Assembly: GCF_025380365.1 (NCBI RefSeq)
Contig: NZ_JAOCQF010000001.1
Location: 2,096,245 to 2,160,244, forward strand
Length of the DNA stretch: 64,000 nucleotides
Direction of reading: 5' to 3'
From: Albidovulum sediminis
Lineage (GTDB): Bacteria; Pseudomonadota; Alphaproteobacteria; Rhodobacterales; Rhodobacteraceae
The notes under the pieces are model-generated. The model saw only the letters and a program-made list of their open reading frames with translations. It did no database searches and was not told the DNA's origin. The position numbers and the translations under genes were made by a program. Below, in pieces: positions 1 through 8,248 of the stretch (positions are counted from its first letter, which is position 1; each line of letters opens with the position of its first letter).

Positions 1-63
1 GCCACCGATGTCGATGACATTGGCGGCCGGGGAAGCGTTGCTGCGGGTGAAACTCTTGAACAC
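1..63 (-). CDS. Probable CpaF/TadA pilus ATPase, N-terminal fragment (runs off the window)
   Basis: Only the first 21 codons are present, beginning with GTG and reading VFKSFTRSNASP and onward. A strong AGGAGG ribosome-binding site lies 7 bases upstream and overlaps the TAG stop of cpaE (TAGGAGG), so the two genes are translationally coupled. In tad loci the gene after cpaE is normally cpaF, the hexameric ATPase that powers Flp pilus assembly at the inner membrane. The name rests on that gene order only; 21 residues contain no diagnostic motif. Confidence 0.5.
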   Translation of the reverse strand, partial: MFKSFTRSNASPAANVIDIGG

Positions 64-74
64 GGTCGAACCTC

Positions 75-1283
75 CTATCTGGTCGCCCCGACCCGCGCGG
101 TGGCGGGCAGGGCTTTTGTTATGGCTTTGGCAAGCTGGCCGATCGCCTTGGTCAGCGGGGAACGGGAAGCGACCGCGGTCAGGGGTTTGCCCTGGTCGAC
201 AGCCGCACGGGCGGCCTTGTCGTCCTGCGGCAACCAGAACTCCAACTTGCTGTTGAGGGCGGTGGCGGCCTCCTTGTGCACGCTCGTGCGCATCAGGGGG
301 CGGCTTTCCCGGTTCAGGACGACGGTCGTCTGAAGGCCGACGTTCACCGTCTTGAAGAAGTCCATCAGGCGCCGCGCATGGCGGACCGAGGGAACCGCAA
401 GGTCGGTGACGATCAGAAGCTCGTCCGCCTGCTCGATCACCGGCTCGACCCAGCCGACCAGGGCGCGCGGCAGGTCCACCACCACATAGTCGTTGGTCTG
501 CCGGAGCAGGTCGAGGATCGCCGCCACCTGTTCGGCGCGCAGGGCATCGACGGGGGCGAACTTGGACGGGGCCGGCAGCACCGAGAGGCCACCGGGGATC
601 TTCGACATCGACTGCTCGAGGAAGCGCAGGTCGGGCACGTTTCCATCCTGCGCAAGCTTGAGCAGCGCATCCTGTTCGTCCAGGTCCAGCGCCGATCCGA
701 TGGTGCCGAACTGCAGGTCGAAATCCACCAGCGCGACGCTGTGCTTGTCGGCGCGGTGCAGGAACCCACCCTTGCCCGTCAGCGCGTCGGCGAGATTCAG
801 CGCCACTGTCGTCGAACCCGATCCCCCGCGCGCCTGCGCCATCGCGATCAGCCGGCCGAGACGGGCACCCCCGCCCCTCGCGGGCTCGGGTGTGGATCGC
901 GCTTGCAGCCGCTCCAGCTGCTCGGACAGTTCCGCGCCGGTGATCGGATAGGGCAGAACCTCATCGACACCGGCGCGCGTCAGCTTGCGCGCTGCTGCCA
1001 GCGATATGTCGCTCGATGTCAGGGCAAGCAGAATCGTGCCCTCACGACGGTTGCGCGCCAGATCCTCGATCGCGCGCAGGTCTGCTTCGCTGCCGGGATC
1101 GGTATCGAAGATGATGAAGTCATGTTCCTGCGCGAACTTGACCGCCTGGCCGTTCAGCTGTGTCAGGGTGGAGGCCTTGGTGTCGACCTTGAGGCCGGGA
1201 TCGCCGCCCAGGGCCGCGCCGATCGCCTTGGAAACGGCGGCATCCGGCGTGATCACGAGGATGGACTTCACTTGGGCTTTCAT
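75..1283 (-). CDS. cpaE: CpaE/TadZ-like pilus localisation ATPase
   Basis: 402 residues in two parts. Residues 1-125 look like a degenerate response-regulator receiver (FIIFDTDP around residue 60). Residues 145-395 are a MinD/ParA-type ATPase domain. Its P-loop is the deviant ARGGSGSTT (151-159), lacking the usual lysine pattern of KGGVGKT, which is common in CpaE/TadZ proteins. The LVDFDLQFG segment is the Walker A'/B region. In the family the protein sits at the cytoplasmic pole and positions the Tad pilus machine. It follows the two TadE-like genes and precedes the cpaF start, in one operon. Start ATG has AAAGG about 9 bases upstream. Confidence 0.9.
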   Translation of the reverse strand: MKAQVKSILVITPDAAVSKAIGAALGGDPGLKVDTKASTLTQLNGQAVKFAQEHDFIIFDTDPGSEADLRAIEDLARNRREGTILLALTSSDISLAAARKLTRAGVDEVLPYPITGAELSEQLERLQARSTPEPARGGGARLGRLIAMAQARGGSGSTTVALNLADALTGKGGFLHRADKHSVALVDFDLQFGTIGSALDLDEQDALLKLAQDGNVPDLRFLEQSMSKIPGGLSVLPAPSKFAPVDALRAEQVAAILDLLRQTNDYVVVDLPRALVGWVEPVIEQADELLIVTDLAVPSVRHARRLMDFFKTVNVGLQTTVVLNRESRPLMRTSVHKEAATALNSKLEFWLPQDDKAARAAVDQGKPLTAVASRSPLTKAIGQLAKAITKALPATARVGATR

Positions 1284-1323
1284 ATGCTTGCCTTTCTTTC
1301 CCGGCCGTTCGATGAGTCAGGGG

Positions 1324-2007
1324 TCATCCGTTCTCTCCCGGCGCCAGGTCTTCGGCGGGCAGCGAAACGCTGAGCGCAGGAAACTGGACGGATCGCGCGA
1401 AGGTCGAGGTGCCGCCCATCATCCGGACGAACCCCGCAATCGGCGTGACGAAGTTGAAGGTGAGGCCCTGCACCTGCGCCGTGACGATGGGAATGTACGG
1501 CCCGCCGAGGAAGCCCAGGCGAAGGTTGGTGCTGCCGAGTACGGCGCTGTCGGTATAGGTGATGCGCACGTTCGCGGCGGTGGCGTTCGCCGGCACGATA
1601 TCGTCGATGCGGCTCCAGATCTCGATCGCGGTCGCGTTGCCCGCGGCAATCCCCTGCGCGAGGGTGCAGCTTGCCTCCGCCACCGGCGCGCAGATGGTGC
1701 CGCCCGCGTTGCAGGCCGTGCCGAAGCGCGGCGGGATCGGGTCGCTGTTGGCGGGGTCGCGCCCCGTCGTGTTCGGAACCACGGGAACACCGGTGACGCC
1801 GGCGCAGGCGGGTGTGCGGACGATGGCGATGCGCGCCGCCTGCTGCATGGCCTTTTCCGCCGTTACGACATCGTAGCCCAGCCGGCCGAAGTCGATGATG
1901 CCCAGGAACACCAGCAGGAACAGCGGCACCACGACCGCCAGTTCGACCAGCGCCGCCCCGCGGTCGCCGCGGGCGATCCCGCGCAGGATATCGCGAACCC
2001 GTTTCAT
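1324..2007 (-). CDS. TadE-like minor pilin / pilus assembly protein
   Basis: 227 residues. After a basic N-terminus comes DRGAALVELAVVVPLFLL, the TadE motif: a small-residue stretch, then the conserved Glu inside a single long transmembrane segment. The rest is predicted periplasmic, with two Cys (ACAGV, ACNAGG) that could form a disulfide. TadE/TadF-type pseudopilins are processed by a prepilin peptidase and are needed for Flp pilus formation. The ATG overlaps the stop of the preceding TadE-like gene by 4 bases (ATGA), implying coupled translation. It could equally be called TadF. Confidence 0.85.
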   Translation of the reverse strand: MKRVRDILRGIARGDRGAALVELAVVVPLFLLVFLGIIDFGRLGYDVVTAEKAMQQAARIAIVRTPACAGVTGVPVVPNTTGRDPANSDPIPPRFGTACNAGGTICAPVAEASCTLAQGIAAGNATAIEIWSRIDDIVPANATAANVRITYTDSAVLGSTNLRLGFLGGPYIPIVTAQVQGLTFNFVTPIAGFVRMMGGTSTFARSVQFPALSVSLPAEDLAPGENG

Positions 2008-2510
2008 GTTCCGAACACCTTGGCTGAATCGCTGATCGTGGTGGTGAGGTTCGAGAAGCTTTCACCGCCCAGAAGCTCGAAGACCGAGGAGAAGGGGAAG
2101 TTGATCGTCAGCGTCGCGGTCACACGCACCACCGCAGGCTCGACGTGATAGGTTCCCGCGGGGCAGGAATAGGTCGCCTGGACCGTGCTCAGCGAGATGC
2201 CGGACGGGAACAGCGTCACGCCGCTGACGCTTTGGCCGACGATGTTGCGAAGCGTCGTGTTGTAGCCGTCCAGATTGGCCGGGGCGACGGCGCAGAGGTC
2301 GATGGGCAGATGCCGCGACATGAAGCGCGTGGCGTCCCGCACCCCGGAGATCGCGCTGTGGTAGTTCTTCATCATCCGCGTCCCTTCGACGATCACGGCG
2401 AAGAAGATCAGGAGAAGCGGCAGCACGAAGGCGAACTCCACCAGAACCGCGCCCTCGTCCCGACCGAGGAAACGGCGCAGGCGTCTTGGGAGGGAGGAAA
2501 GCACGCCCAT
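2004..2510 (-). CDS. TadE-like minor pilin / pilus assembly protein
   Basis: 168 residues with DEGAVLVEFAFVLPLLLIFF near residue 20, the TadE signature: Gly, then Val-Glu-Phe inside a hydrophobic helix. The remainder is a soluble periplasmic domain with one Cys pair. Its C-terminus overlaps the next TadE-like gene by 4 bases. It lies 7 bases after the TadG-like gene, and a GAGG ribosome-binding site is placed 5 bases before the ATG. A role as a minor pilin or assembly factor of the Flp pilus follows from family and position. Confidence 0.85.
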   Translation of the reverse strand: MGVLSSLPRRLRRFLGRDEGAVLVEFAFVLPLLLIFFAVIVEGTRMMKNYHSAISGVRDATRFMSRHLPIDLCAVAPANLDGYNTTLRNIVGQSVSGVTLFPSGISLSTVQATYSCPAGTYHVEPAVVRVTATLTINFPFSSVFELLGGESFSNLTTTISDSAKVFGT

Positions 2511-2517
2511 CTCTGCC

Positions 2518-4062
2518 TCACCGATACAGCTGGACGATTTCGTGGAACACGCCGCTGCCCGATTTGCCGTTGCCGCCGGCGCTTTCGATCACTTCGGCCC
2601 AGATATCTACCGTGGGCGGGCTCGCGCTGTCATCGCCGATCGTCTCGGTGATGAACATCTTCACGTATTCCTGGACCGGCACGTTGGTTTCGCGGCCGTT
2701 GACTTCCACGCCGCCGTTGAGGGGATCGCAGTTGATACCAGCCGCGATGATGACCCGGCGTTCGGGGTCGGGGCTGGCCACCGGGGCACATTGGTTCAGG
2801 CCGGTTTCCGCGCGGCCGGTCAGGATGTTGCCGCGGGTCCGCTGCGCATAGGCGATCTCGGCGTTGTAGACTTGGTAGCGGGTCGGGGTCGATCCCAGGC
2901 CGATCAGTTCCGACGGCGGCGTCGCTCCATAATTCATCGCCAGATAGGCGTCGTAGCCGGTCACGGTTTCTGCGGTGCCGTCGCCGTCCAGGTCCAGGCT
3001 GACATCGCCCCACCAGTCGCCGTCACCGTAGCGGTTGGGCGATCCCAGGTTGCAACTGTCGGTATAGAAGCACGTGTCCCGCGGCAGCTTCATCGTGTTG
3101 GGTGAGGGGTCGGAATTGGCGCCGATGCACTGGTTACCGCCGCCGCCACCGCCTCGCCGGACAATACCCTTGATGACGTTCGGCGCCGGGGCATAGAGCG
3201 GATCGTTACGGTCCATCGACCCCTGGTAGATGTCGAAACGCGCGTTCATCGCGTTGGTGATGCCGACCTTCTGGCCCGGCTCGGTGTTGACCCCGCGCTG
3301 GACGAAGCACTGGGTGACGCTGCCCACCGCGCCCAGCACGCAGCGCAAGAGCGGCCCGGCTCCAGTCAAGCCCGCGCAGGCGCCGGTGGAGTCGATGGCC
3401 AGCGTCGAGGGTTCGAGGAAGCCGAAATCGCCCGGCCCCCAGGCCGCGCCGTTGCCGCCCGACCGCATGAGGATCTGCTGCCCGCGCCAGGTATCGCCGT
3501 CAAAGCCGGGCGGGACGCAGAACATCATCGGCGTGATGTCGCAGGCGTAGGAGGTGAAGCCCGCCACCGCCTCGGCCCCGACGATGGGCGTGCGCTGGGC
3601 AAAGCCCGACAGGGCAAAGAAGGCGCGGCCGAAGGTGAAGGGAACCGTCTTGGGCGTGACGATCACCCGCGCGTAGATCGCATTCTGGTCCGTGGTCGCG
3701 GCATGGGTCGAGGTGATGGCATCCGTATCGACGGCGGGAAGCGACCGCAGGAAGGTCAGCGCATAGTCCGCCGAATTGAGCGTCTGGCCGGTCGCATCGT
3801 CGCCGAAGGTCTGGCGGTCGGTGAAGAAATTGGCGGCCGCGGCCTGGGCACGCGCGCGTGCGCCCGCCTCGCCGTCCAGTTCGCCCGCCGCGGCGAGCGC
3901 CACGTGATCGGCGTAGGACTGAAGTTCGGACTGTGTCGCGGCGATGCGGCCAAGGTCATAGGACAGCGCGATCATCCCAAGGATCACGCCCAGCGAAACG
4001 GCGACCATGACAAGGATCGCCCCGTCTTCGTCCTTCGCAAATCTGGCGGCAGTCCTGCGCAT
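2518..4062 (-). CDS. TadG-like pilus assembly protein
   Basis: About 514 residues. The N-terminus DEDGAILVMVAVSLGVILGM is a TadG-type (TadE superfamily) membrane segment. It is followed by DLGRIAATQSELQSYADHVA, the alpha-helical stalk typical of TadG N-terminal domains. The long periplasmic part has at least ten Cys, a Gly-rich run and Asp-rich patches (GDGDWWGD, DLDGDGT) that could bind calcium. I do not see a clear vWA MIDAS motif. The ATG at 4062 is preferred over an upstream GTG because GGAG sits 7 bases before it. It is second after cpaB in the locus and probably anchors or stabilises the Flp pilus. Confidence 0.8.
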   Translation of the reverse strand: MRRTAARFAKDEDGAILVMVAVSLGVILGMIALSYDLGRIAATQSELQSYADHVALAAAGELDGEAGARARAQAAAANFFTDRQTFGDDATGQTLNSADYALTFLRSLPAVDTDAITSTHAATTDQNAIYARVIVTPKTVPFTFGRAFFALSGFAQRTPIVGAEAVAGFTSYACDITPMMFCVPPGFDGDTWRGQQILMRSGGNGAAWGPGDFGFLEPSTLAIDSTGACAGLTGAGPLLRCVLGAVGSVTQCFVQRGVNTEPGQKVGITNAMNARFDIYQGSMDRNDPLYAPAPNVIKGIVRRGGGGGGNQCIGANSDPSPNTMKLPRDTCFYTDSCNLGSPNRYGDGDWWGDVSLDLDGDGTAETVTGYDAYLAMNYGATPPSELIGLGSTPTRYQVYNAEIAYAQRTRGNILTGRAETGLNQCAPVASPDPERRVIIAAGINCDPLNGGVEVNGRETNVPVQEYVKMFITETIGDDSASPPTVDIWAEVIESAGGNGKSGSGVFHEIVQLYR

Positions 4063-4142
4063 CGCTTCGCTCCGTTCCACAACGCCCCCGCCAGCCCGAC
4101 GACACGGCGGACGGGCACCTCTGGCGGCGCCCGTCCGCGCCG

Positions 4143-4949
4143 TCAGTTGCTGATTTCGACTTCCTCGACCTCGTTCGCGCGGCGGATCTTGATCCGCGAC
4201 TTCTGCTCCACTTCCTCGACAGGGGACTTTTCCTGAAGGATGTCGGACAGGCGGATGGAGTCGAGCGGCTTGTCCACGACGCTGTCGAGCGTGCGCAGCG
4301 TCAGGCTCAGCGTTCCGGCACTTTGAGCGAGCGCGAGTTTCTGGCTGTCTTCCGGCGACACTTCGACGGTGACGGTGCGGGCAACGACGGGGGCGTTCTC
4401 CTCCTCGTTCGCAAGCTGGTCGACACCGATGACGCGGACGTTCTGAAGAATGGTGATGGCGCGCAGGTTTTCGCCGCCGCCCTGGGTCAGCACGATATCG
4501 ACCGTGTCGCCCGGCGTGACGAAGCCGCCGACGCCGGTCACCGCATCCACGCGGATCGACATGGCACGGCTGTTTTCACCCAGCGTCTGCACGATGGTGA
4601 CCTTCTCGCCGAAGTTCGACACCTTGGAGGCCAGGATCAACTCACCCGCCGACATGGCATTCTTGGCGCGGCGCGGCTGGCCGCCCGCCTGGGGCAGCAG
4701 CATGTCGAGATCGGTGAAGGCGCCGACCGGCAGCGCCTCGCGCGGCCAGGATACGACCTGCAGCATCTGGGGTTCGATGGCCTGCCCGAACTTGATGTCG
4801 CGGCCCGCGACGATCGCGGTCACCAGGCCATTGGTCGGGTCGACCGAGGCCGTGGCCGCCGTCTGACGCAGATATTCGCGCGCGCCATAGGCCGACCCAC
4901 CGGCGACGGCGATACCCAGAAGGGCGACGAGAATGGATTTGATGGCCAT
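4143..4949 (-). CDS. cpaB: CpaB/RcpC Flp pilus assembly protein
   Basis: 268 residues. There is an N-terminal membrane anchor (AIKSILVALLGIAVAGGSAYGA) followed by a SAF-type domain (VAGRDIKFGQAIEPQMLQVV). The C-terminal RcpC/CpaB half contains GVGGFVTPGDTVDIVLT, a conserved block of the family. It is thought to act in the periplasm on secretin assembly or on pilus stabilisation. The gene lies between the major pilin and the TadG/TadE genes. AAAGG lies 9 bases before the ATG. The secretin gene (cpaC/rcpA) that often follows cpaB is not here. Confidence 0.9.
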   Translation of the reverse strand: MAIKSILVALLGIAVAGGSAYGAREYLRQTAATASVDPTNGLVTAIVAGRDIKFGQAIEPQMLQVVSWPREALPVGAFTDLDMLLPQAGGQPRRAKNAMSAGELILASKVSNFGEKVTIVQTLGENSRAMSIRVDAVTGVGGFVTPGDTVDIVLTQGGGENLRAITILQNVRVIGVDQLANEEENAPVVARTVTVEVSPEDSQKLALAQSAGTLSLTLRTLDSVVDKPLDSIRLSDILQEKSPVEEVEQKSRIKIRRANEVEEVEISN

Positions 4950-5063
4950 GGCTGCGACCTTTCTGCTCTTCGGTGCGGCGCACCGAACCGGATGACGTTT
5001 CTTCTGTAATGCGGGTACGGGCGTTGGCGCCCGTACCCCGATCGGTCGTGGAGGCGGGCCAGC

Positions 5064-5282
5064 TTAGCTGGTCGGGCAGCCGCCGGTGCCGGCGCCGGTC
5101 GCGGTGCCGTTCATCTGGTTGCAGGCGGCGTCCATCTGGGCGTCCACATCGCGGGCCAGGCCGCCGAGCACGGTCACGCCGACCGTCACCGCCAGGATCA
5201 GCGCGATGCCGTATTCGACAAGGGTCACGCCCTCTTCATCCTTGCGGAAGCGGGCAAAAAGTTTGGTCAGAGCGTCACGCAT
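5064..5282 (-). CDS. flp: Flp/Fap-type major pilin
   Basis: 72-residue prepilin. The short basic leader ends in DEEG(18), followed by VTLVEYGIALIL. Cleavage after Gly18 would put Glu at +5 and Tyr at +6 of the mature protein, the Flp hallmark. One hydrophobic helix follows. The C-terminal tail is Gly/Thr-rich with Cys54 and Cys69, so a disulfide-closed loop is possible. The ATG at 5282 has GGGAG at a good distance; an upstream in-frame TTG would put that site inside the gene and is rejected. It is the first gene of the tad locus, so it is probably the most strongly expressed. Confidence 0.92.
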   Translation of the reverse strand: MRDALTKLFARFRKDEEGVTLVEYGIALILAVTVGVTVLGGLARDVDAQMDAACNQMNGTATGAGTGGCPTS

Positions 5283-5689
5283 TTGTTTCTCCCTCAATTG
5301 CGTTCCGAAAATGGCCGGGTCACCGGCGGGGTCCGAACCGGAAGGCTTCCTTGCGGCTCCCCATCATCATCGCGGTTTACCTTCGGGAATGCATCGTCTG
5401 GATTGATGAATATTTATCGTCATGGTTGTATTTCTGCATGCGCGATAAACCCTGATGCATGGTTTTTCCCCCGAAAGGCGACGCTGCCCCCCACCGATGC
5501 GCCGGACTCACCCGGTTTTCACGCGAGAATCACGATTCGGTGCGCAACAGCGCCAACACGTCGATGCCACAAACGAAACAATCCGGGCAAGGCGCCCGGA
5601 TCGATCCAATTTTCTGGCGAATGCCCGTCCCACCCCACAACTTTTCAGCGAGACAGCGCCACTTTTCGGCCCTTGGACGTCGTGCCGCG
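5283..5689. promoter_or_regulatory. 407-base intergenic region with the flp promoter and the iolG-side terminator
   Basis: No gene is visible here. The part next to flp (about 5400-5460) is the most AT-rich stretch of the neighbourhood and should hold the tad promoter. It contains a perfect 7-base inverted repeat, TTTATCG (5413-5419) and CGATAAA (5443-5449), with centres 30 bases apart. The part next to the dehydrogenase gene carries a hairpin terminator (separate entry). The -10/-35 boxes are not assigned. Confidence 0.5.
5571..5601 (-). terminator. Intrinsic terminator after the cyclitol operon
   Basis: On the minus strand, downstream of the dehydrogenase stop at 5690, ATCCGGGC and GCCCGGAT form a perfect 8-base stem with a 5-base loop. 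A T-rich tail (TGTTTCGTTT) follows. It should separate the cyclitol operon from the pilus promoter. Confidence 0.7.
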
Positions 5690-6694
5690 TCAGCCCAGCA
5701 CCTCCGAAACCCGGACGGCGCGTCCTTCTGTCGCGGACAGGACCGCCGCATCGGCCAGCGCCAGCGCGCGCAGCCCGTCCTCGCCCGTCGTCGGCGGCGC
5801 GCGCCGGTCACGGACCGCGGCGATGAAGGCCGCGATCTCGGCCGCATAGGCCGCGGTGTAGCGGCTCATGAAGAAATCCAGAAGCGGCGGGCGCGCGAAA
5901 CCGGTCGCGGTCGCGACCTCGATCCGCGCCTCATGCGTGTTCTGCGCGCTGACGGCGCCCAGCGACCCGTGCACCTCGATCCGCTGGTCGTAGCCATAGC
6001 TTGCGCGGCGCGAGTTGGTGATGATCGCCTGCCGGCCGCTGGCCGTGCGCAGAATGACGTTCACGCTGTCATAGTCGCCCAGTTCCCCGATCTTCGGATC
6101 GACAAGGACCGAGGCCGCCGCCAGGACCGTCTCCGGCTCCTCCCCCAGCAGCCAGCGCGCCATGTCGAAGTCGTGGATCGTCATGTCGCGGAAGATCCCG
6201 CCGGATCGGGTGATGTAGTCGTAGGGCGGCGCGGCGGGATCGCGCGAGGTGATGGTGACCATCTCGACCGCGCCGATGGTGCCCGCGTCGATGGCCGCCT
6301 TTACCGCGGCGAAGTCGGGATCGAAGCGGCGGTTGAACCCGACCATCAGCGTGGCCCCCGCACCGTCCGCGACCGCAAGGCAGTCCCGCACCCGGCGCAG
6401 GCTCAGGTCCACCGGCTTTTCGCAGAAGATGGCCTTGCCCGCCCGCGCGAAGCGTTCGATCAGGTCGGCGTGGGTGTCGGTGGGCGTGCAGATCACCACC
6501 GCGTCGATGTCGCCCGCGGCCTCGATCGCCTCGATCGTGCGGACCTCGCAGCCGTACTGCGCCGCGACCGCCTCGGCGGCCGCAGGCATGGCGTCTGCCA
6601 CCGCGACCAGCCGCGCGTCGGCGTCGCCGGTGATGGCGCGCGCGTGAACCTTGCCGATGCGCCCCGCGCCCAGAAGCCCGAACCTCAGTGTCAT
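5690..6694 (-). CDS. Inositol 2-dehydrogenase-like oxidoreductase (IolG/MocA family)
   Basis: 334 residues of the Gfo/Idh/MocA family. Rossmann motif GAGRIG lies at residues 10-14, EKP at 92-94 (catalytic Lys93), and GGIFRDMTIHDFDMARW supplies Asp170 and His174, which match the Lys-Asp-His triad of Bacillus IolG. It oxidises a ring hydroxyl of inositol or a related cyclitol with NAD+ in the cytoplasm. It is the last gene of a five-step minus-strand operon with a cyclitol-type ABC importer. The rhizopine protein MocA belongs to the same family, so scyllo-inosamine-type substrates are possible. Exact substrate is not readable from sequence. Confidence 0.85.
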   Translation of the reverse strand: MTLRFGLLGAGRIGKVHARAITGDADARLVAVADAMPAAAEAVAAQYGCEVRTIEAIEAAGDIDAVVICTPTDTHADLIERFARAGKAIFCEKPVDLSLRRVRDCLAVADGAGATLMVGFNRRFDPDFAAVKAAIDAGTIGAVEMVTITSRDPAAPPYDYITRSGGIFRDMTIHDFDMARWLLGEEPETVLAAASVLVDPKIGELGDYDSVNVILRTASGRQAIITNSRRASYGYDQRIEVHGSLGAVSAQNTHEARIEVATATGFARPPLLDFFMSRYTAAYAAEIAAFIAAVRDRRAPPTTGEDGLRALALADAAVLSATEGRAVRVSEVLG

Positions 6695-6703
6695 GCTGTC
6701 TCC

Positions 6704-7486
6704 TTACTCCGGGTAGGCCCCGGCCACGTTCTGATCGAAATCCACGACCGACCCCGTCATCACGCCGGAAACGTCCGACAGCATGTAGGACACAAGCCCG
6801 GCCACATGGGCCGGCTTGACCAGCATGCCGAAAGGCTGCCGCGCCTCGGCCGCCTCAAGCCAGCCGTCCGTCGCGCCGTGGAATCGGCGCTGCACCGCGT
6901 CCTCTCCGGGCGTGTCCATCCAGCCGCAGTTGACCCCGTTCACCCGGATGCGATGGTGCCGCAGCGTGTGGGCCGCGTTGCGGGTGATGTTCGCCAGCGC
7001 CGCCTTGGACGCGGAATAGGGCGCGAGGCAGGTCTGGCCGCAATGGGTGACCATGGACAGGATGTTCACCGCGCTGGCCGGATGCCCCGCCGCCACCGCC
7101 CGCTGCGCGAAGCGCTGGAGCGCGAAGAAAGGTCCGCGCGCATTGACCCCCATGTGGCGGTCGAAGTCCTCTGCCGTGCAGTCGAGGATGGAGCCGCGTT
7201 CGGTTGTCGCGGCCGCATTCACCAGCGCCGTGACACGGCCGAAGCGATCCGCCGCGGCGTCGATGATCGCCACCGCGTCCGCCGTCCGGCCCATGTCGGC
7301 CGGGACGAACAGAGCCTCTGCCCCCAGCGCCGCGAGGGTGCCGGCCGCAGCCGCGCCCTCGGCCTGACGGCGCCCGGCCACGACGATGCGGTTGCATCCC
7401 TCGCGCACCAGACGCTCCGCAATTGCAAGGCCAAGGCCCTGGGTTCCGCCGGCGACGACCGCCACCGTTTCGCGATGGTCATGCAT
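6704..7486 (-). CDS. SDR-family oxidoreductase of the cyclitol operon
   Basis: 260-residue classical short-chain dehydrogenase. It has AGGTQGLGLAIA (nucleotide-binding TGxxxGxG type) near the N-terminus, an NAA motif (VNAAATTERGS), the catalytic Ser in NILSMV, and YSASK (Tyr-x3-Lys). It ends VDFDQNVAGAYPE, a normal SDR tail. Its ATG overlaps the end of the ABC ATPase gene by 8 bases, so it is co-translated with the importer. A second polyol or inosose oxidation or reduction step is the likely job. The substrate is unknown. Confidence 0.8.
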   Translation of the reverse strand: MHDHRETVAVVAGGTQGLGLAIAERLVREGCNRIVVAGRRQAEGAAAAGTLAALGAEALFVPADMGRTADAVAIIDAAADRFGRVTALVNAAATTERGSILDCTAEDFDRHMGVNARGPFFALQRFAQRAVAAGHPASAVNILSMVTHCGQTCLAPYSASKAALANITRNAAHTLRHHRIRVNGVNCGWMDTPGEDAVQRRFHGATDGWLEAAEARQPFGMLVKPAHVAGLVSYMLSDVSGVMTGSVVDFDQNVAGAYPE

Positions 7487-8243
7487 AGGTGTCCGCGCCG
7501 CCCTTCACGCCGGTGATGTAGCTGACGATGTCATTGCCGTCGGTCTCCTCCTTGCGCAGGCTGGCAACGATGCGGCCGCGGCGGAACACCACGATCCGGT
7601 CCACCAGGTCGAAGACCTGCCGCAGGTTGTGGCTGATCAGGATCATCGGGATGCCCCGTGCCTTCAGCCCGCGGATGATGTTTTCCACCTGTGCGGTTTC
7701 CTGCACGCCAAGGGCCGCGGTGGGTTCGTCCATGATCACGAGCTTCGAGGCGAAGGCCGCCGTACGCGCGATCGACACGCATTGCCGCTGTCCACCGCTC
7801 ATGTTGCGGATCGGGTTGTCGACGTTGGGGATCTTCACCGCCGTGGTCTTCAGCGCCTCGAGCGTGCGGTCGCGCATCGTCTTCTTGTCGAGCCAGGAAA
7901 ACGGCCCGAAGCGGAACCTGAACAGTTCGCGCCCGAGGAACAGGTTCGACGGCACGTCGAGGTCGTCGGCCAAAGCGAGCGTCTGGAACACCGTCTCAAT
8001 CCCGGCCTGCCGCGCCTCGAGCGGGCCTGCGAAGTGCACGGGCTGGCCGTCGAAGATGACCTCGCCCGCGGTCCGCTGCTCCACCGCCGTCACCTGGCGC
8101 ACGAAGGTGGACTTGCCCGCGCCGTTGTCGCCGACCACGGCCACGTGTTCGCCCTCGTGCAGGACGAAGTTCGCATCCTCCAGCGCGTGGACGCCGCCGT
8201 AGTGCTTGGTCAGGCCGCGGGTTTCCAGAATGATCCTCGACAT
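7479..8243 (-). CDS. ABC transporter ATP-binding protein, sugar/cyclitol importer
   Basis: About 254 residues with a single ABC domain. Walker A is GDNGAGKST, the signature MSGGQRQ, Walker B LVIMDEPTAAL, and the switch His is in LISHNL. It is half the size of RbsA/MglA-type double ATPases and matches the single-domain FrcA-type ATPases of alphaproteobacterial sugar importers. It ends ADTYA and overlaps the SDR start. The ATG at 8243 sits 5 bases after the permease stop with the site TAGGGACC. It energises uptake together with the permease and binding protein upstream. Confidence 0.88.
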   Translation of the reverse strand: MSRIILETRGLTKHYGGVHALEDANFVLHEGEHVAVVGDNGAGKSTFVRQVTAVEQRTAGEVIFDGQPVHFAGPLEARQAGIETVFQTLALADDLDVPSNLFLGRELFRFRFGPFSWLDKKTMRDRTLEALKTTAVKIPNVDNPIRNMSGGQRQCVSIARTAAFASKLVIMDEPTAALGVQETAQVENIIRGLKARGIPMILISHNLRQVFDLVDRIVVFRRGRIVASLRKEETDGNDIVSYITGVKGGADTYA

Positions 8244-8248
8244 GGTCC

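Noticed and set aside
276-1373. Long plus-strand open frame opposite cpaE
   Set aside because: It mirrors the cpaE gene, is rich in Arg/His/Gln as expected for an antisense frame of GC-rich DNA, has no ribosome-binding site and matches no family.
5459-7516. 685-codon plus-strand frame opposite the dehydrogenase and SDR genes
   Set aside because: The two minus-strand genes have complete catalytic motifs and ribosome-binding sites. This frame has Arg/Asp/His-rich composition without domains.
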